The notes below the pieces were generated by a model. It saw only the letters and a list, made by a program, of their open reading frames with translations, did not search any database and was not told the DNA's origin. The position numbers and the translations under genes are program-made. Shown here in pieces: positions 16,357 through 24,969 of a DNA stretch of 64,000 bases. The stretch lies in contig NZ_CP016177.1 of assembly GCF_001677275.1 (NCBI RefSeq), positions 992,001 to 1,056,000 on the forward strand, given 5' to 3'. Source of the DNA: Vibrio breoganii. GTDB lineage: Bacteria > Pseudomonadota > Gammaproteobacteria > Enterobacterales > Vibrionaceae. Position 1 is the stretch's first letter; every line of letters starts with the position of its first letter.

Positions 16357-17196
16357 TTAAGCGGAACGGCACAGTTGATCGGTAAGACAATCTTGTTTTG
16401 CTTCAATAATATGGCGAGCCAGTTGCGCGAAACCAAACCCACCGTCTTCATTTAAAAGCACGCTAGGCTTGTGCGCTAGTTGAGGCAACACCTTTTGAAT
16501 GTTACGCACGCCAAATGTGGTGGGTAGCCAAGCAAACATGGCCTCATCATTTTGCGAATCACCGATATAAACCACCTTGTCTAAGTCGATGTCACTAAAA
16601 GGAGAGTGTGCCTTGAGATAGGCTTCACTTGTTACGCGCTTACTGTGTTCGCCAATCCAAACATTAAGATGAATCGAGCTAAGAGACGCGTTGACAGTAT
16701 TGCCATCGATAACCAAAGCCCTCGCTTTCGTCAGCAACTCCTTCGCTACTTGTTCACTGACGGGCTCTCTGTCTTGACTAAGATTAATGGCGACATCGCA
16801 AAAACGAAATGGCTGGTCTGCAGCAAAACGAATGCCCTCGTAATCTTCCAAGATTTTAGCAAGCGCCGATTTAAGCTCTGTTTGCTCAAGATGCATTTGA
16901 GGTAGAGGGATTTTAGATTCAGTTGCAAAGCCAGATTCGTTTTGGCTCATCCAAAATGCGCCATTTTCTCCGATAGCCCCATGAACGGGCCAAACCTTAG
17001 CGATCTGATCGCACCAACCTGCGCATGCCCCAGTAACTGCCACCACCTTAACGCCCACTTCTTGCAGATCGTAGAGGGCTTTTAGGGTGACATCAGGAAG
17101 TTGCCCCTTCCAGGTCAAGGTATCATCTACGTCAGTAAGCAACCATTCGATGTTCGCCAGTTGCTGGCGCTCAATTGAGTGTAGTGACTTAAGCAT
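16357..17196 (-). CDS. HAD-superfamily phosphatase (HAD-IIB) at the end of the ugp operon
   Basis: A 279-residue haloacid-dehalogenase-type hydrolase. Motif I is LLTDVDDTLTWKG (nucleophile Asp), motif II VVAVTGACAGW, motif III an Lys in the HSKR region, and motif IV VVYIGDSQNDEAM. A type IIB cap lies between (residues ~90-200). It starts inside the end of the upstream ATPase gene (8-bp overlap), so it is coupled to the ugp transporter. By context it could dephosphorylate glycerol-3-phosphate or another imported phosphate ester; this is inference. E. coli ugp operons end in ugpQ at this position, and here ugpQ is across the promoter. Confidence 0.8.
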   Translation of the reverse strand: MLKSLHSIERQQLANIEWLLTDVDDTLTWKGQLPDVTLKALYDLQEVGVKVVAVTGACAGWCDQIAKVWPVHGAIGENGAFWMSQNESGFATESKIPLPQMHLEQTELKSALAKILEDYEGIRFAADQPFRFCDVAINLSQDREPVSEQVAKELLTKARALVIDGNTVNASLSSIHLNVWIGEHSKRVTSEAYLKAHSPFSDIDLDKVVYIGDSQNDEAMFAWLPTTFGVRNIQKVLPQLAHKPSVLLNEDGGFGFAQLARHIIEAKQDCLTDQLCRSA

Positions 17197-18295
17197 TCAC
17201 CACCTCTTTTACACACTCTTGGTGAGAGGAAAACTCGATGCGTTTTTCGCTTGTCGAATCAAATAGGTGCAAGTGCTGGTGGCTGAAAGTAAGGCCTAGC
17301 ACATCGCCGGACTTAATGTTTTCGTGTCCATCCACGCGCACTACCAGTCTTTGTTCACTGCTATCTAAGGTGTGGCAGTAAAGCAAGAGATCAGCGCCCA
17401 ATGCCTCTATCAGCTCGACCTTGACGGAGAACTTTGGTGTATTTTTCTCTACGAATAGATGCTCAGGACGAAGGCCAACCTTGATTTGCCCTAAGGCTAA
17501 GTTTTGAGTTGCGATAGTGGTGAGTGAATCGGCAACGTGCATACCAAGCTCGCTGATCTGTCCATCTAGGATGTTCATGGCAGGTGAGCCCATAAAGGTC
17601 GCCACAAATAAAGAAGCCGGAGCATCGTAGATCTCTAATGGAGAGCCTACCTGTTCAATATCGCCCTTGTTTAACACCACCAGTTTATCAGCCAGCGTCA
17701 TAGCTTCTACCTGATCATGGGTAACGTAAACAGAGGTTGTATTAAGGCTCTTCTGCAAGCGCTTGATCTCAAGACGCATTTGAACACGCAGCTTAGCATC
17801 TAGGTTGGATAGGGGTTCATCAAACAGAAACACCTTAGGCTTGCGAACAATTGCGCGGCCCATTGCGACGCGTTGTCGCTGGCCGCCAGAGAGCTGCTTA
17901 GGTTTACGGTCTAATAGTTGGCTAAGTTCAAGCATTTCTGCCGCTTGCGTGACCAACTCATGAATTTCCTTCTTAGGTGTTTTTCGGTTTCGCAGTCCAT
18001 AGGCCATGTTGTCGTAGACAGACATATGTGGATACAGGGCGTAGTTTTGAAAAACCATAGCGATATCACGCTCGCCGGGTTCTCTATCATTCACCACCTT
18101 GTCATCAATGCTGAGTTCGCCACTTGAGATTTCTTCAAGACCGGCGAGCATGCGGAGCAGGGTCGACTTACCACAGCCACTTGGACCAACGAGCACAACC
18201 ATTTCGCCGTCATCAATAGAAAGGTTAAGGCTATGAATAGCTTGATATCCGTTCGGGTAGCACTTTGCGATATTTGAAAGAGTTAGGGTAGACAT
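17189..18295 (-). CDS. ugpC: sn-Glycerol-3-phosphate ABC transporter ATP-binding protein
   Basis: A 368-residue ATPase of the MalK/UgpC type. Walker A is VGPSGCGKSTLLR, the Q-loop lies near MVFQNYALYPHMSVYDN, the signature is LSGGQRQRVAMGRAIVR, Walker B is VFLFDEPLSNLD, and the H-loop is VYVTHDQVEAMTLAD. A C-terminal TOBE/regulatory domain covers ~240-368 (VGLRPEHL). It drives uptake through UgpA/UgpE at the inner membrane. It starts 3 bp after ugpE and overlaps the HAD phosphatase gene. Confidence 0.9.
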   Translation of the reverse strand: MSTLTLSNIAKCYPNGYQAIHSLNLSIDDGEMVVLVGPSGCGKSTLLRMLAGLEEISSGELSIDDKVVNDREPGERDIAMVFQNYALYPHMSVYDNMAYGLRNRKTPKKEIHELVTQAAEMLELSQLLDRKPKQLSGGQRQRVAMGRAIVRKPKVFLFDEPLSNLDAKLRVQMRLEIKRLQKSLNTTSVYVTHDQVEAMTLADKLVVLNKGDIEQVGSPLEIYDAPASLFVATFMGSPAMNILDGQISELGMHVADSLTTIATQNLALGQIKVGLRPEHLFVEKNTPKFSVKVELIEALGADLLLYCHTLDSSEQRLVVRVDGHENIKSGDVLGLTFSHQHLHLFDSTSEKRIEFSSHQECVKEVVNA

Positions 18296-18298
18296 AAT

Positions 18299-19147
18299 TT
18301 ATTTCTCCGAGTCCACTAGGCCTTTAACAAAGGCTTTTTGCATCGCAATAACAACGATAACAGGGGGTAGCATGGCAATAATGGTGGTGGCCATGATCTT
18401 GTTCCATTCAATCACGCCATCGACGACGCCAAGCATCTGCTTGATGCCCATAACAATGGTGTAATAACTGGCGTCAGTAGTGATGAGCAATGGCCATAGA
18501 TACTGGTTCCATCCATAGATGAAGGTAATGACAAACAGCGCTGCGATATTGGTTCGTGATAGTGGCAGCAAGATGTCAAAAAAGAACTTGATAGGGCCTG
18601 CGCCGTCAATACGAGCAGCTTCGACTAACTCCTTTGGCACGGTCAGAAAAAACTGCCTAAACAAGAACGTGGCGGTGGCACTGGCAATCAATGGAATGGT
18701 GAGTCCGTAGTATGAATTCAACATGTTGAGATTGGTCACCACCTCAAAGGTGGGCATGATTCTTACTTCCACAGGCAGCATTAGGGTGAAGAAGATCATC
18801 CAGAAGGCGAGCATTCTTCCCGGAAAGCGAAAGAACACCACAGCGTAGGCAGACAAAATAGAGATAGTCAGCTTGCCTATGGTAATGCACATGGCCATCA
18901 CGAATGAGTTCAGCAGCATTTGCGGGATAGGCAGGGTGCTGTTGTTGTATGCCTCGCTGCCTGAAAGCAGGTCTCTGAATACACTGAATCCAAGGTCGCC
19001 AAACCACAGTGGCGTGCCAGTGGCAAACTCAGTGTTGTTATGAGTAGTTGCCACCAGAGCAATCCATACTGGCAGGGCGATGGAAACGATGCCTACAATC
19101 AAGACCAAGTGACAAAAGAGTTTAAATAGCGGTCGTCTTTCTACCAT
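18299..19147 (-). CDS. ugpE: Glycerol-3-phosphate ABC transporter permease
   Basis: A 282-residue permease with six helices. The coupling EAA loop reads ELVEAARIDGAGPIKFFFDILLPL. The sequence FFTLMLPVEVRIMPTFEVVTNLNMLNSYYGL is characteristic of UgpE and related permeases. It overlaps ugpA by one base (TAATG), giving translational coupling. It pairs with UgpA as the membrane channel. Confidence 0.9.
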   Translation of the reverse strand: MVERRPLFKLFCHLVLIVGIVSIALPVWIALVATTHNNTEFATGTPLWFGDLGFSVFRDLLSGSEAYNNSTLPIPQMLLNSFVMAMCITIGKLTISILSAYAVVFFRFPGRMLAFWMIFFTLMLPVEVRIMPTFEVVTNLNMLNSYYGLTIPLIASATATFLFRQFFLTVPKELVEAARIDGAGPIKFFFDILLPLSRTNIAALFVITFIYGWNQYLWPLLITTDASYYTIVMGIKQMLGVVDGVIEWNKIMATTIIAMLPPVIVVIAMQKAFVKGLVDSEK

Positions 19148-20028
19148 TAGTAAGCCACCTTCTTTTCTACATATTTAAATTGAATCACAGTCAGTGAGGC
19201 AACCAGTGCCATCAATATCACGGACTGCGCTGCTGATGAGCCTAGATCTAGGCCAATAAAGCCATCGTTATAGACCTTGTAAACCAGCGTTGAGGTGCTG
19301 TTGCTTGGCCCGCCTTGCGTCATGGCATGAATGACCGCAAAGGTGTCGAAGAAGGCGTAGACAAAATTCACCACTAACAAGAAAAAGCTGGTTGGTGAGA
19401 TAAGAGGAAAGCTGATGCTCATGAAGCGCTTGATTGGCCCACTGCCATCAATAGCGGCGGCTTCATGCAGAGACTTAGGCACAGATTGCAACGCAGCTAA
19501 GAAGAACAGAAAGTTATAGCTGATCTGTTTCCACGTAGACGTAATAACCACCATCCACATGGCATAGTCGCCATTTAGGGTAGGATTCCAGTTCACTCCG
19601 AAGGCCTCTAATATTTCAGTGATGACACCAATGGTTGGGTCAAAGAGAAATAGCCATAGGGAACCGGCGACAACGGGAGCGACCGCGTATGGCCAGATAA
19701 GAAACGTTCTATAGAAGGTCGCACCACGTAGAATCTGCTCTGCAAATGCTGCCAATACTAGCGCTGAGACTAAGGCCAGCACTGCCACGCACACACTAAA
19801 CATCATGGTGGTGGAAAAAGAGGCCCAATAAAGTGGATCATTGAACAGTCTGATGAAGTTTTCCAACCCCACAAATTCGCGACTGATGCCAAAGGCATCT
19901 TCGAGTTGAGTGGATTGGAAAACCGCCTGCCCAGCAGGCCAGATAAAAAACACTAAGGTGATGATCAGTTGGGGCGCTATCAAGGCTACAGGTAGCCACT
20001 TGTGCTTAAACACAACTTGAGATGACAT
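19147..20028 (-). CDS. ugpA: Glycerol-3-phosphate ABC transporter permease
   Basis: A 293-residue permease starting [14 protein letters not shown]; the frame extends eight codons upstream without support. It has six helices, a [13 protein letters not shown] segment and the EAA loop [25 protein letters not shown]. It forms the transmembrane pathway with UgpE. It lies 50 bp after ugpB, consistent with the operon order B-A-E-C seen in E. coli. Confidence 0.9.
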   Translation of the reverse strand: MSSQVVFKHKWLPVALIAPQLIITLVFFIWPAGQAVFQSTQLEDAFGISREFVGLENFIRLFNDPLYWASFSTTMMFSVCVAVLALVSALVLAAFAEQILRGATFYRTFLIWPYAVAPVVAGSLWLFLFDPTIGVITEILEAFGVNWNPTLNGDYAMWMVVITSTWKQISYNFLFFLAALQSVPKSLHEAAAIDGSGPIKRFMSISFPLISPTSFFLLVVNFVYAFFDTFAVIHAMTQGGPSNSTSTLVYKVYNDGFIGLDLGSSAAQSVILMALVASLTVIQFKYVEKKVAY

Positions 20029-20078
20029 AATGGTAAGTCCAAAAGGCGCCACCCAAATATGGGTGGCGCAGTACTAAG

Positions 20079-21386
20079 TTACTTTTGCGTGCGCTCGAAG
20101 CGGCGCAGTTGCTGATCGCCACGCTCAACAGCGGTGTTCAAAGCGGTTTTTGCTGATTTATTGCCAGCCCAAACTGCTTCTAACTCTTCGTTGATGATGT
20201 CGCGCGTTTGTAGGAAGTTACCAAAGCGAATGCCCTTAGAGTTTACCGTTGGCTCGCTTGAGGTCATCTGCAATACAGCGGTATCCGTGCCAGGGTTTTT
20301 GCTGTAGAACCCTTGCTCTTTCGTTAGCTCGTACGCTTCTTTAGTGATGGGTAGGTAGCCCGTAAACTGGTGCCAGTCAGCCTGAACTTCTGGGCTAGAT
20401 AGGTAGCTGAAGAACTTAGCGACGCCTTTGTATTCAGCATCGGAGTGACCGCGCATTACCCAAAGAGATGCACCGCCAATGATGGTGTTTTGTGGCTTGG
20501 AAACCAGCGTGTCATCGTAAGGAAGTTCAGCTACACCAATATTCGTGTCCTGCATATTCTCTTGGATTCCAGCAAGGCCAGCTGAAGAGCCCATCGTCAT
20601 GGCACATTCGCCAGTGTAAAACAGAGGCATGCCGTCTGATTGGCGACCGCCATATTTGAAGATCCCTTCTTCAGACCATTTTCCTAGCTGTTCAATGTGC
20701 TTAACAAAAGGTTCAGAGTTAAAGCTATAGTCAGTGTCAAAGCCATCGAAGCCGTTGTTATTCGTCGCTACAGGGATGTTGTTGCGTGCACCAAAGTTTT
20801 CGATCTGTACCCAAGACTGCCATGAAGTCGTGAAACCACACTTTTCACCGGAAGCGATTAACTTGCGAGAGACGGCTTCCATCTCTTTCCATGTTTTTGG
20901 CGCTTCCTTGATGCCTGCTTTTTCAAACATATCTTGGTTGTAATACATCACAGGTGTAGAGCTGTTAAACGGCATTGAGAGCATCTTGCCATCGTTAGAG
21001 GTGTAGTAACCTGTTACAGACGGTAGGTAGTCATCAGCGTCAAAAGGTTCTTTTGTGTCTTCCATTAACTGATAAACAGGGTAAATAGCTTGCTGTGCGC
21101 CCATCATAGTGGCAGTGCCGACCTCAAAAACCTGCACGATTGCCGGTTGCTCTTTTGCACGAAACGCTGCTATCGCACCCGTCATAGTTTCTGCATAGCT
21201 GCCTTTGAAAACAGGCTTAATTTCATACTCTGATTGGCTAGCGTTAAAGTCAGCGGCAATCTCGTTTACCTTTTGACCTAAAGCGCCACCCATGGCATGC
21301 CACCATTCAACTTCTGTTTTAGCTTGAGCGTGAGCACTGAATAGTGCAGTTGCGAGTAAAGCGCCGGTTAGGTGCTTGATAGACAT
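20079..21386 (-). CDS. ugpB: Periplasmic glycerol-3-phosphate/glycerophosphodiester-binding protein
   Basis: A 435-residue solute-binding protein with signal peptide MSIKHLTGALLATALFSAHAQA. The mature sequence starts KTEVEWWHAMGG, nearly the UgpB family signature. Further UgpB-like features are YAETMTGAIAAFRAKEQPAIVQVFEVGTA, MYYNQDMFEKAG and SSAGLAGIQ. First gene of the leftward ugpBAEC-HAD operon. Its promoter region carries GTTCA repeats in phase and a Pho-box-like array shared with divergent ugpQ. Confidence 0.92.
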   Translation of the reverse strand: MSIKHLTGALLATALFSAHAQAKTEVEWWHAMGGALGQKVNEIAADFNASQSEYEIKPVFKGSYAETMTGAIAAFRAKEQPAIVQVFEVGTATMMGAQQAIYPVYQLMEDTKEPFDADDYLPSVTGYYTSNDGKMLSMPFNSSTPVMYYNQDMFEKAGIKEAPKTWKEMEAVSRKLIASGEKCGFTTSWQSWVQIENFGARNNIPVATNNNGFDGFDTDYSFNSEPFVKHIEQLGKWSEEGIFKYGGRQSDGMPLFYTGECAMTMGSSAGLAGIQENMQDTNIGVAELPYDDTLVSKPQNTIIGGASLWVMRGHSDAEYKGVAKFFSYLSSPEVQADWHQFTGYLPITKEAYELTKEQGFYSKNPGTDTAVLQMTSSEPTVNSKGIRFGNFLQTRDIINEELEAVWAGNKSAKTALNTAVERGDQQLRRFERTQK

Positions 21387-21414
21387 AACGTTTCCCTTTT
21401 TCGTTGGCTGAAAG

Positions 21415-21458
21415 AAAGCGAATGTTCAATTTTGTTCATATTCGCTTTTTTGTGTTCA
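21415..21458. promoter_or_regulatory. Candidate DeoR/GlpR-type operator in the ugpB promoter
   Basis: A perfect 9-bp inverted repeat (aaagcgaat at 21415-21423, attcgcttt at 21440-21448) encloses GTTCA copies. GTTCA occurs at 21424, 21434 and 21454, spaced 10 and 20 bp, on one face of the helix. Such phased repeats suit a DeoR-family protein, and a DeoR gene lies at 22353. Confidence 0.5.
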
Positions 21459-21535
21459 AGTGAAAGTTAAACGAGATAAATGACGCTTGGGTTACAGAAA
21501 AATGAACTTATTTGAAACGAAACAACTTAAAAAAA

Positions 21536-21566
21536 CTGACATATTTCAGTCATAAAGCGCTGACAC
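21536..21566 (+). promoter_or_regulatory. Pho-box-like array between ugpB and ugpQ
   Basis: CTGACAT-attt-CAGTCAT-aaag-CGCTGACAC shows CTGTCAT-like heptamers spaced 11 bp, matching the PhoB direct-repeat pattern with one mismatch in each of the first two units. A TATGAA-like -10 follows toward ugpQ. PhoB control of ugp is established in E. coli. Confidence 0.6.
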
Positions 21567-21604
21567 TCTGCAAGTGAATCAATATGAAAATAGAGTGAAC
21601 TCAG

Positions 21605-22342
21605 ATGAAAAAGGAACGCAAAACGACAGCTCATCGCGGTGTCTCAAGCCTAGCGCCTGAGAATACAATGGCGGCATTTAAACTGGTGAAGGAGCATGGC
21701 AGTCAGTGGATTGAGATCGACGTGCAATTGTCGGCAGATGGGGTACCTATGGTTATCCATGATCGCACGGTCAACCGCTGCACCAACGGGCGTGGTAGCG
21801 TGAGAGAGATGAGCGTGTCACAACTAAAGATGTTGGATGCAGGAGGATGGTTTGACGATAGGTATGTTGATGAACGCATCCCAACCCTAGAAGAGACGCT
21901 TTTGTACGTGAAGGAGGCTGGGCTGCATCTCAACATCGAGCTTAAGGTGTATCCTGAAGATAACGTCATCGCTTTGTGCGATAAAGTGAAAGAAGTTGTT
22001 GAAAAGTCAGAAATACCTCTGCCACAGGTATTGTTTTCGAGCTTTGATAATGGGGCGCTCTATCAGCTGATGCTAACATTGCCTTTGATAAGAAGAGGCC
22101 AGCTATGGCAACAAATCCCGGATGAGGCTCTTTCTTTACTGCGTAAAATTCAGGCCTATAGCGTTCATTGTGATTACCGTTTTTTGCTAAAGCAAGAGGC
22201 CGAATTAATAAAAGAGGCAGGTTATCAACTGTATTGTTACACTCCTAATTTCCCTGAATTGGTTGAAAAACACTGGCAATGGGGCGTAGATATGATGATA
22301 ACGGACGACCCTAAAGCCTATGCTTTAACTCTGGAAACTTGA
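21605..22342 (+). CDS. ugpQ: Cytoplasmic glycerophosphodiester phosphodiesterase
   Basis: A 245-residue GDPD enzyme without a signal peptide. It hydrolyses glycerophosphodiesters to glycerol-3-phosphate plus alcohol. Active-site motifs are TAHRGVSSLAPENTMAAF (catalytic His and Glu), QWIEIDVQLSADG (metal ligands), VIHDRTVNR (second catalytic His) and LHLNIELKV (metal Glu). No signal sequence fits the cytoplasmic UgpQ type rather than periplasmic GlpQ. It is divergent from ugpB and followed 10 bp later by a DeoR regulator. Confidence 0.92.
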   Translation: MKKERKTTAHRGVSSLAPENTMAAFKLVKEHGSQWIEIDVQLSADGVPMVIHDRTVNRCTNGRGSVREMSVSQLKMLDAGGWFDDRYVDERIPTLEETLLYVKEAGLHLNIELKVYPEDNVIALCDKVKEVVEKSEIPLPQVLFSSFDNGALYQLMLTLPLIRRGQLWQQIPDEALSLLRKIQAYSVHCDYRFLLKQEAELIKEAGYQLYCYTPNFPELVEKHWQWGVDMMITDDPKAYALTLET

Positions 22343-22352
22343 TATTACCAAT

Positions 22353-23111
22353 ATGCAAAACCTGAGCTTACGCCAACAGCAAATGCTAGAGATGATCTCC
22401 TCCCAAGAATACTGCAGTGTGGAGGCGCTCTCGGAGCATTTTTCGGTCACCACCCAAACCATCCGCCGAGACATTAATGAGCTATGCACCTTAGGATATG
22501 CGCAGCGCCATCATGGTGGGGTAGGTTTACCTGCGACGCTTGCAAACCGCAGCTACATTTCCAGGGTCAGCACCAATCAAGATGAAAAGCGTGCGATAGC
22601 TCGTGAGGTAGTCCAGAAGATCCCTGATGGCAGTACCGTTTTCCTTGGAATAGGCACAACCATTGCAGCTATTGCTGAGCAGCTCTTCAATCATACCCAG
22701 TTGCGCGTAGTGACCAACAATTTCCAGGCTGCTCATATCCTCTCTCAGTACGATCATATTGAAACCTGGATGCCCGGAGGAAGGTTACGCAGTACCGACG
22801 GTGATATTGTTGGTGAGGAAGTCAGCCGATTCTTTGAACAGTTCGTCGCCGATATAGGCATAGTAAGCTGTGCATCAGTATCTCAGGTGAGAGCGGTATC
22901 CTCTCACTTGTCTGATTCAAATCCGATGAATGAAATGGAGATCGCTATGGAGCATGAGCTTCGTGAGGCTCAGGTCAGCCAAGCGATCTTGGCTAATTCT
23001 CAGCAGAAGTGGCTGGTAGCGAACAGCAGCAAATGGCACAGAAAGGCCAATGCTCGCGTGGCAGAGCTTGATTATTTTGACCATGTGTTTGGCGATAGAA
23101 AGAAGTGTTGA
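22353..23111 (+). CDS. DeoR/GlpR-family transcriptional regulator
   Basis: A 252-residue repressor-type protein. The winged helix-turn-helix covers residues 3-57 (LRQQQMLEMISSQEYCSVEALSEHF, TQTIRRDINELC), followed by the DeoR C-terminal sugar-phosphate domain (GSTVFLGIGTTIAAIAEQL, VVTNNFQAAHIL, GGRLRSTDGDIVG). It is co-transcribed with ugpQ. GlpR in E. coli binds glycerol-3-phosphate, so a phosphate-ester effector and control of the ugp locus are likely. The phased repeats near ugpB are the candidate operator. Confidence 0.87.
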   Translation: MQNLSLRQQQMLEMISSQEYCSVEALSEHFSVTTQTIRRDINELCTLGYAQRHHGGVGLPATLANRSYISRVSTNQDEKRAIAREVVQKIPDGSTVFLGIGTTIAAIAEQLFNHTQLRVVTNNFQAAHILSQYDHIETWMPGGRLRSTDGDIVGEEVSRFFEQFVADIGIVSCASVSQVRAVSSHLSDSNPMNEMEIAMEHELREAQVSQAILANSQQKWLVANSSKWHRKANARVAELDYFDHVFGDRKKC

Positions 23112-23220
23112 GTTGGTTGCACTATCGTTAGTGGCACTCGGCTAAAACTAAGCTAATTTATTTTTTATCAATAGTTTAAGCTGGTTTTTCCGATGCACAA
23201 TAAAGTGCCAAAGGGCGCGG

Positions 23221-23445
23221 CTATTCAATCTTTCGCTGAGTTTCAATGGTGCTATGGCTTGTCTGTAGGCAATGCAAACGGCACATCTTTTTGCCACAAA
23301 TGTTAAGACACATCTGCCAAACCTTCTGCTTAGATTCACTGTTCAAGCATTTGACCTGTGATGCACACAAATGACCATCCAATATCAATCTTTCAATATG
23401 CTCAGCACTTATCTCTACTTGCACTGTGTTTTGATTCCAGTCCAT
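23221..23445 (-). CDS. Small Cys-rich protein under a Fur box
   Basis: A 74-residue soluble protein starting MDWNQNTVQVEISAEHIERL. Six Cys lie in the second part (LCASQVKCLN, MCLNICGKKMCRLHC), suggesting metal or Fe-S binding or disulfides. GAGCG lies 6 nt upstream of the ATG. A near-consensus Fur box is at 23463-23482, directly in its promoter. It is not Bfd: the CxC/CxxC ferredoxin pattern is absent. Family not recognised. It is divergent from the MATE/ABC operon and shares the promoter region. Confidence 0.6.
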   Translation of the reverse strand: MDWNQNTVQVEISAEHIERLILDGHLCASQVKCLNSESKQKVWQMCLNICGKKMCRLHCLQTSHSTIETQRKIE

Positions 23446-23462
23446 AATACGCGCTCAATTTA

Positions 23463-23482
23463 CATTAATGATAATCATTCTC
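23463..23482. promoter_or_regulatory. Fur box between the Cys-rich gene and the MATE exporter gene
   Basis: cATtAATGATAATCATTcTC matches the 19-bp Fur consensus at 17 positions. It lies about 20 bp upstream of the Cys-rich gene and 125 bp upstream of the MATE gene. A weaker half-match (ttaatgataagaga) occurs at 23524-23537. Confidence 0.75.
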
Positions 23483-23605
23483 AAATAATATCAGGGTAAT
23501 CGAGAACAAAAAACCATCGATTTATTAATGATAAGAGAATGCGCATTCTGAGTGCTTATTACTATTTACTGCTTAAGGCAGTCATGTTTCGCGGATTTTA
23601 GCTAG

Positions 23606-24913
23606 ATGAATTTGTCCCACAAAGATTATTTAAAGATTGCTTTTCCTTTTATTGTTTCAACGGTTACCCAACCCCTGCTAGGCGCTGTAGATACAGCGGT
23701 AGTAGGGCAGATTGGCGTTACGGAACTCATCGGTGGTGTCGCCATTGGCGCCGTGATTATGAATACCTTGTATTGGCTATTTGGGTTCTTCAGGGTCAGT
23801 ACCACAGGTCAGAGTGCGATTGCGCTAGGCAAGAACGATGACCGAGAGTTGGCGAGTAGCTTGCTGCGCCCATTTGCCCTCGCATTGCTGGTTTGTTTGG
23901 CTTTTATTTTGCTCCAACCCTTGATATGGAGCGGGGCAATGTGGGTGATCTCTCCTGATGCAGAAGTCGCGATGCACGCCAAAACCTATTTTAGCATCAT
24001 GATCTTTGGCGCCCCTTTTGTGCTGATTAACTATGTGATTATTGGCTGGTTGATGGGACAAGCGAAGGCCAAGGCAACCTTGTTTACGCAGGTATTTGGT
24101 AACGTATTGAACATTATTTTGGACATAGTGTTCGTCTACTACTTTGACCTTGGTGTCGCTGGAGTAGCGTACGCCAGTTTAATTGCACAAGTTACCACCT
24201 TTGCTATTGGCGCCTATCTGGTATTGGCAACCTCAAAGGTTTCTTTATTAAGTCACCTATCTTTAGTCAAAATGTCACGTGCTGATCTTAAGGTGATAGT
24301 GAGCGCTAACATGGACCTGCTGCTGCGTACCGTGTGCATTTTGATCTTCTTCAACATGATGGCACGTGTAGGTTCTCAGCTGGGTACAGATGAGTTGGCC
24401 GCCAATGCGATTATGATGCAGGTGACTTTTCTTGTGAGCTACATGTTCGATGGCGTAGCCAATGCCTCTAGTGTATTTGCCGGCAAAGCGGTGGGACGAA
24501 AGGACATCCGATTGCTAGACGATGTCTTAAAACTCAATATGCAATGGACCACAGGCTTCATTGTTGTACTGACCCTGCTGACCTTAGTATTCAAGTATGA
24601 CCTTGTGATGCTATTTACGGATATACCCAACGTGGTAAGCATCTATCAAGATATGTCGGTTTGGTTGATCATTTTCCCTCTAGTGGCTGGCTATGGTCTA
24701 ACCCTCTACGGCATCTTCACTGGTACAGGTACAACAAGGCCGGTAAGAAACTCAAGCTTTATCACTCTGCTGGTGTTCTTAGTGGTTCAGTTCATTGCGG
24801 TGAAGCTGTGGGGTAATCATGGGCTGTGGCTGGCATTCACCTTGTTCTATGTTGGCCGATTTGTATTTTTGTACCCTTACATCGGGCAAATTAGAGTTAG
24901 ATGTTTTAAATGA
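23606..24913 (+). CDS. MATE-family efflux transporter (DinF-like)
   Basis: A 435-residue, twelve-helix exporter. The MATE/DinF layout is clear: FPFIVSTVTQPLLGAVDTAVVGQIG in helix 1, GFFRVSTTGQSAIALGKND, YVIIGWLMGQAKAKATLFTQVFGNVLNIILDIVFVYYFDLGVAGVA, and NASSVFAGKAVGRKD in the second half. It exports organic molecules with Na+ or H+; the substrate is unknown. The following ABC importer genes start 57 bp later on the same strand, so exporter and importer may serve one compound. No dedicated ribosome site is strong. Confidence 0.87.
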   Translation: MNLSHKDYLKIAFPFIVSTVTQPLLGAVDTAVVGQIGVTELIGGVAIGAVIMNTLYWLFGFFRVSTTGQSAIALGKNDDRELASSLLRPFALALLVCLAFILLQPLIWSGAMWVISPDAEVAMHAKTYFSIMIFGAPFVLINYVIIGWLMGQAKAKATLFTQVFGNVLNIILDIVFVYYFDLGVAGVAYASLIAQVTTFAIGAYLVLATSKVSLLSHLSLVKMSRADLKVIVSANMDLLLRTVCILIFFNMMARVGSQLGTDELAANAIMMQVTFLVSYMFDGVANASSVFAGKAVGRKDIRLLDDVLKLNMQWTTGFIVVLTLLTLVFKYDLVMLFTDIPNVVSIYQDMSVWLIIFPLVAGYGLTLYGIFTGTGTTRPVRNSSFITLLVFLVVQFIAVKLWGNHGLWLAFTLFYVGRFVFLYPYIGQIRVRCFK

Positions 24914-24969
24914 TATGTTATATCATTCGCGCATATTTCGAGACCTGATTACGCGCTAGCTAAAATATA

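Noticed and set aside
16145..16360. 71-codon plus-strand frame before the HAD gene
   Set aside because: No ribosome site, overlaps the convergent HAD stop, and no signal or domain features.
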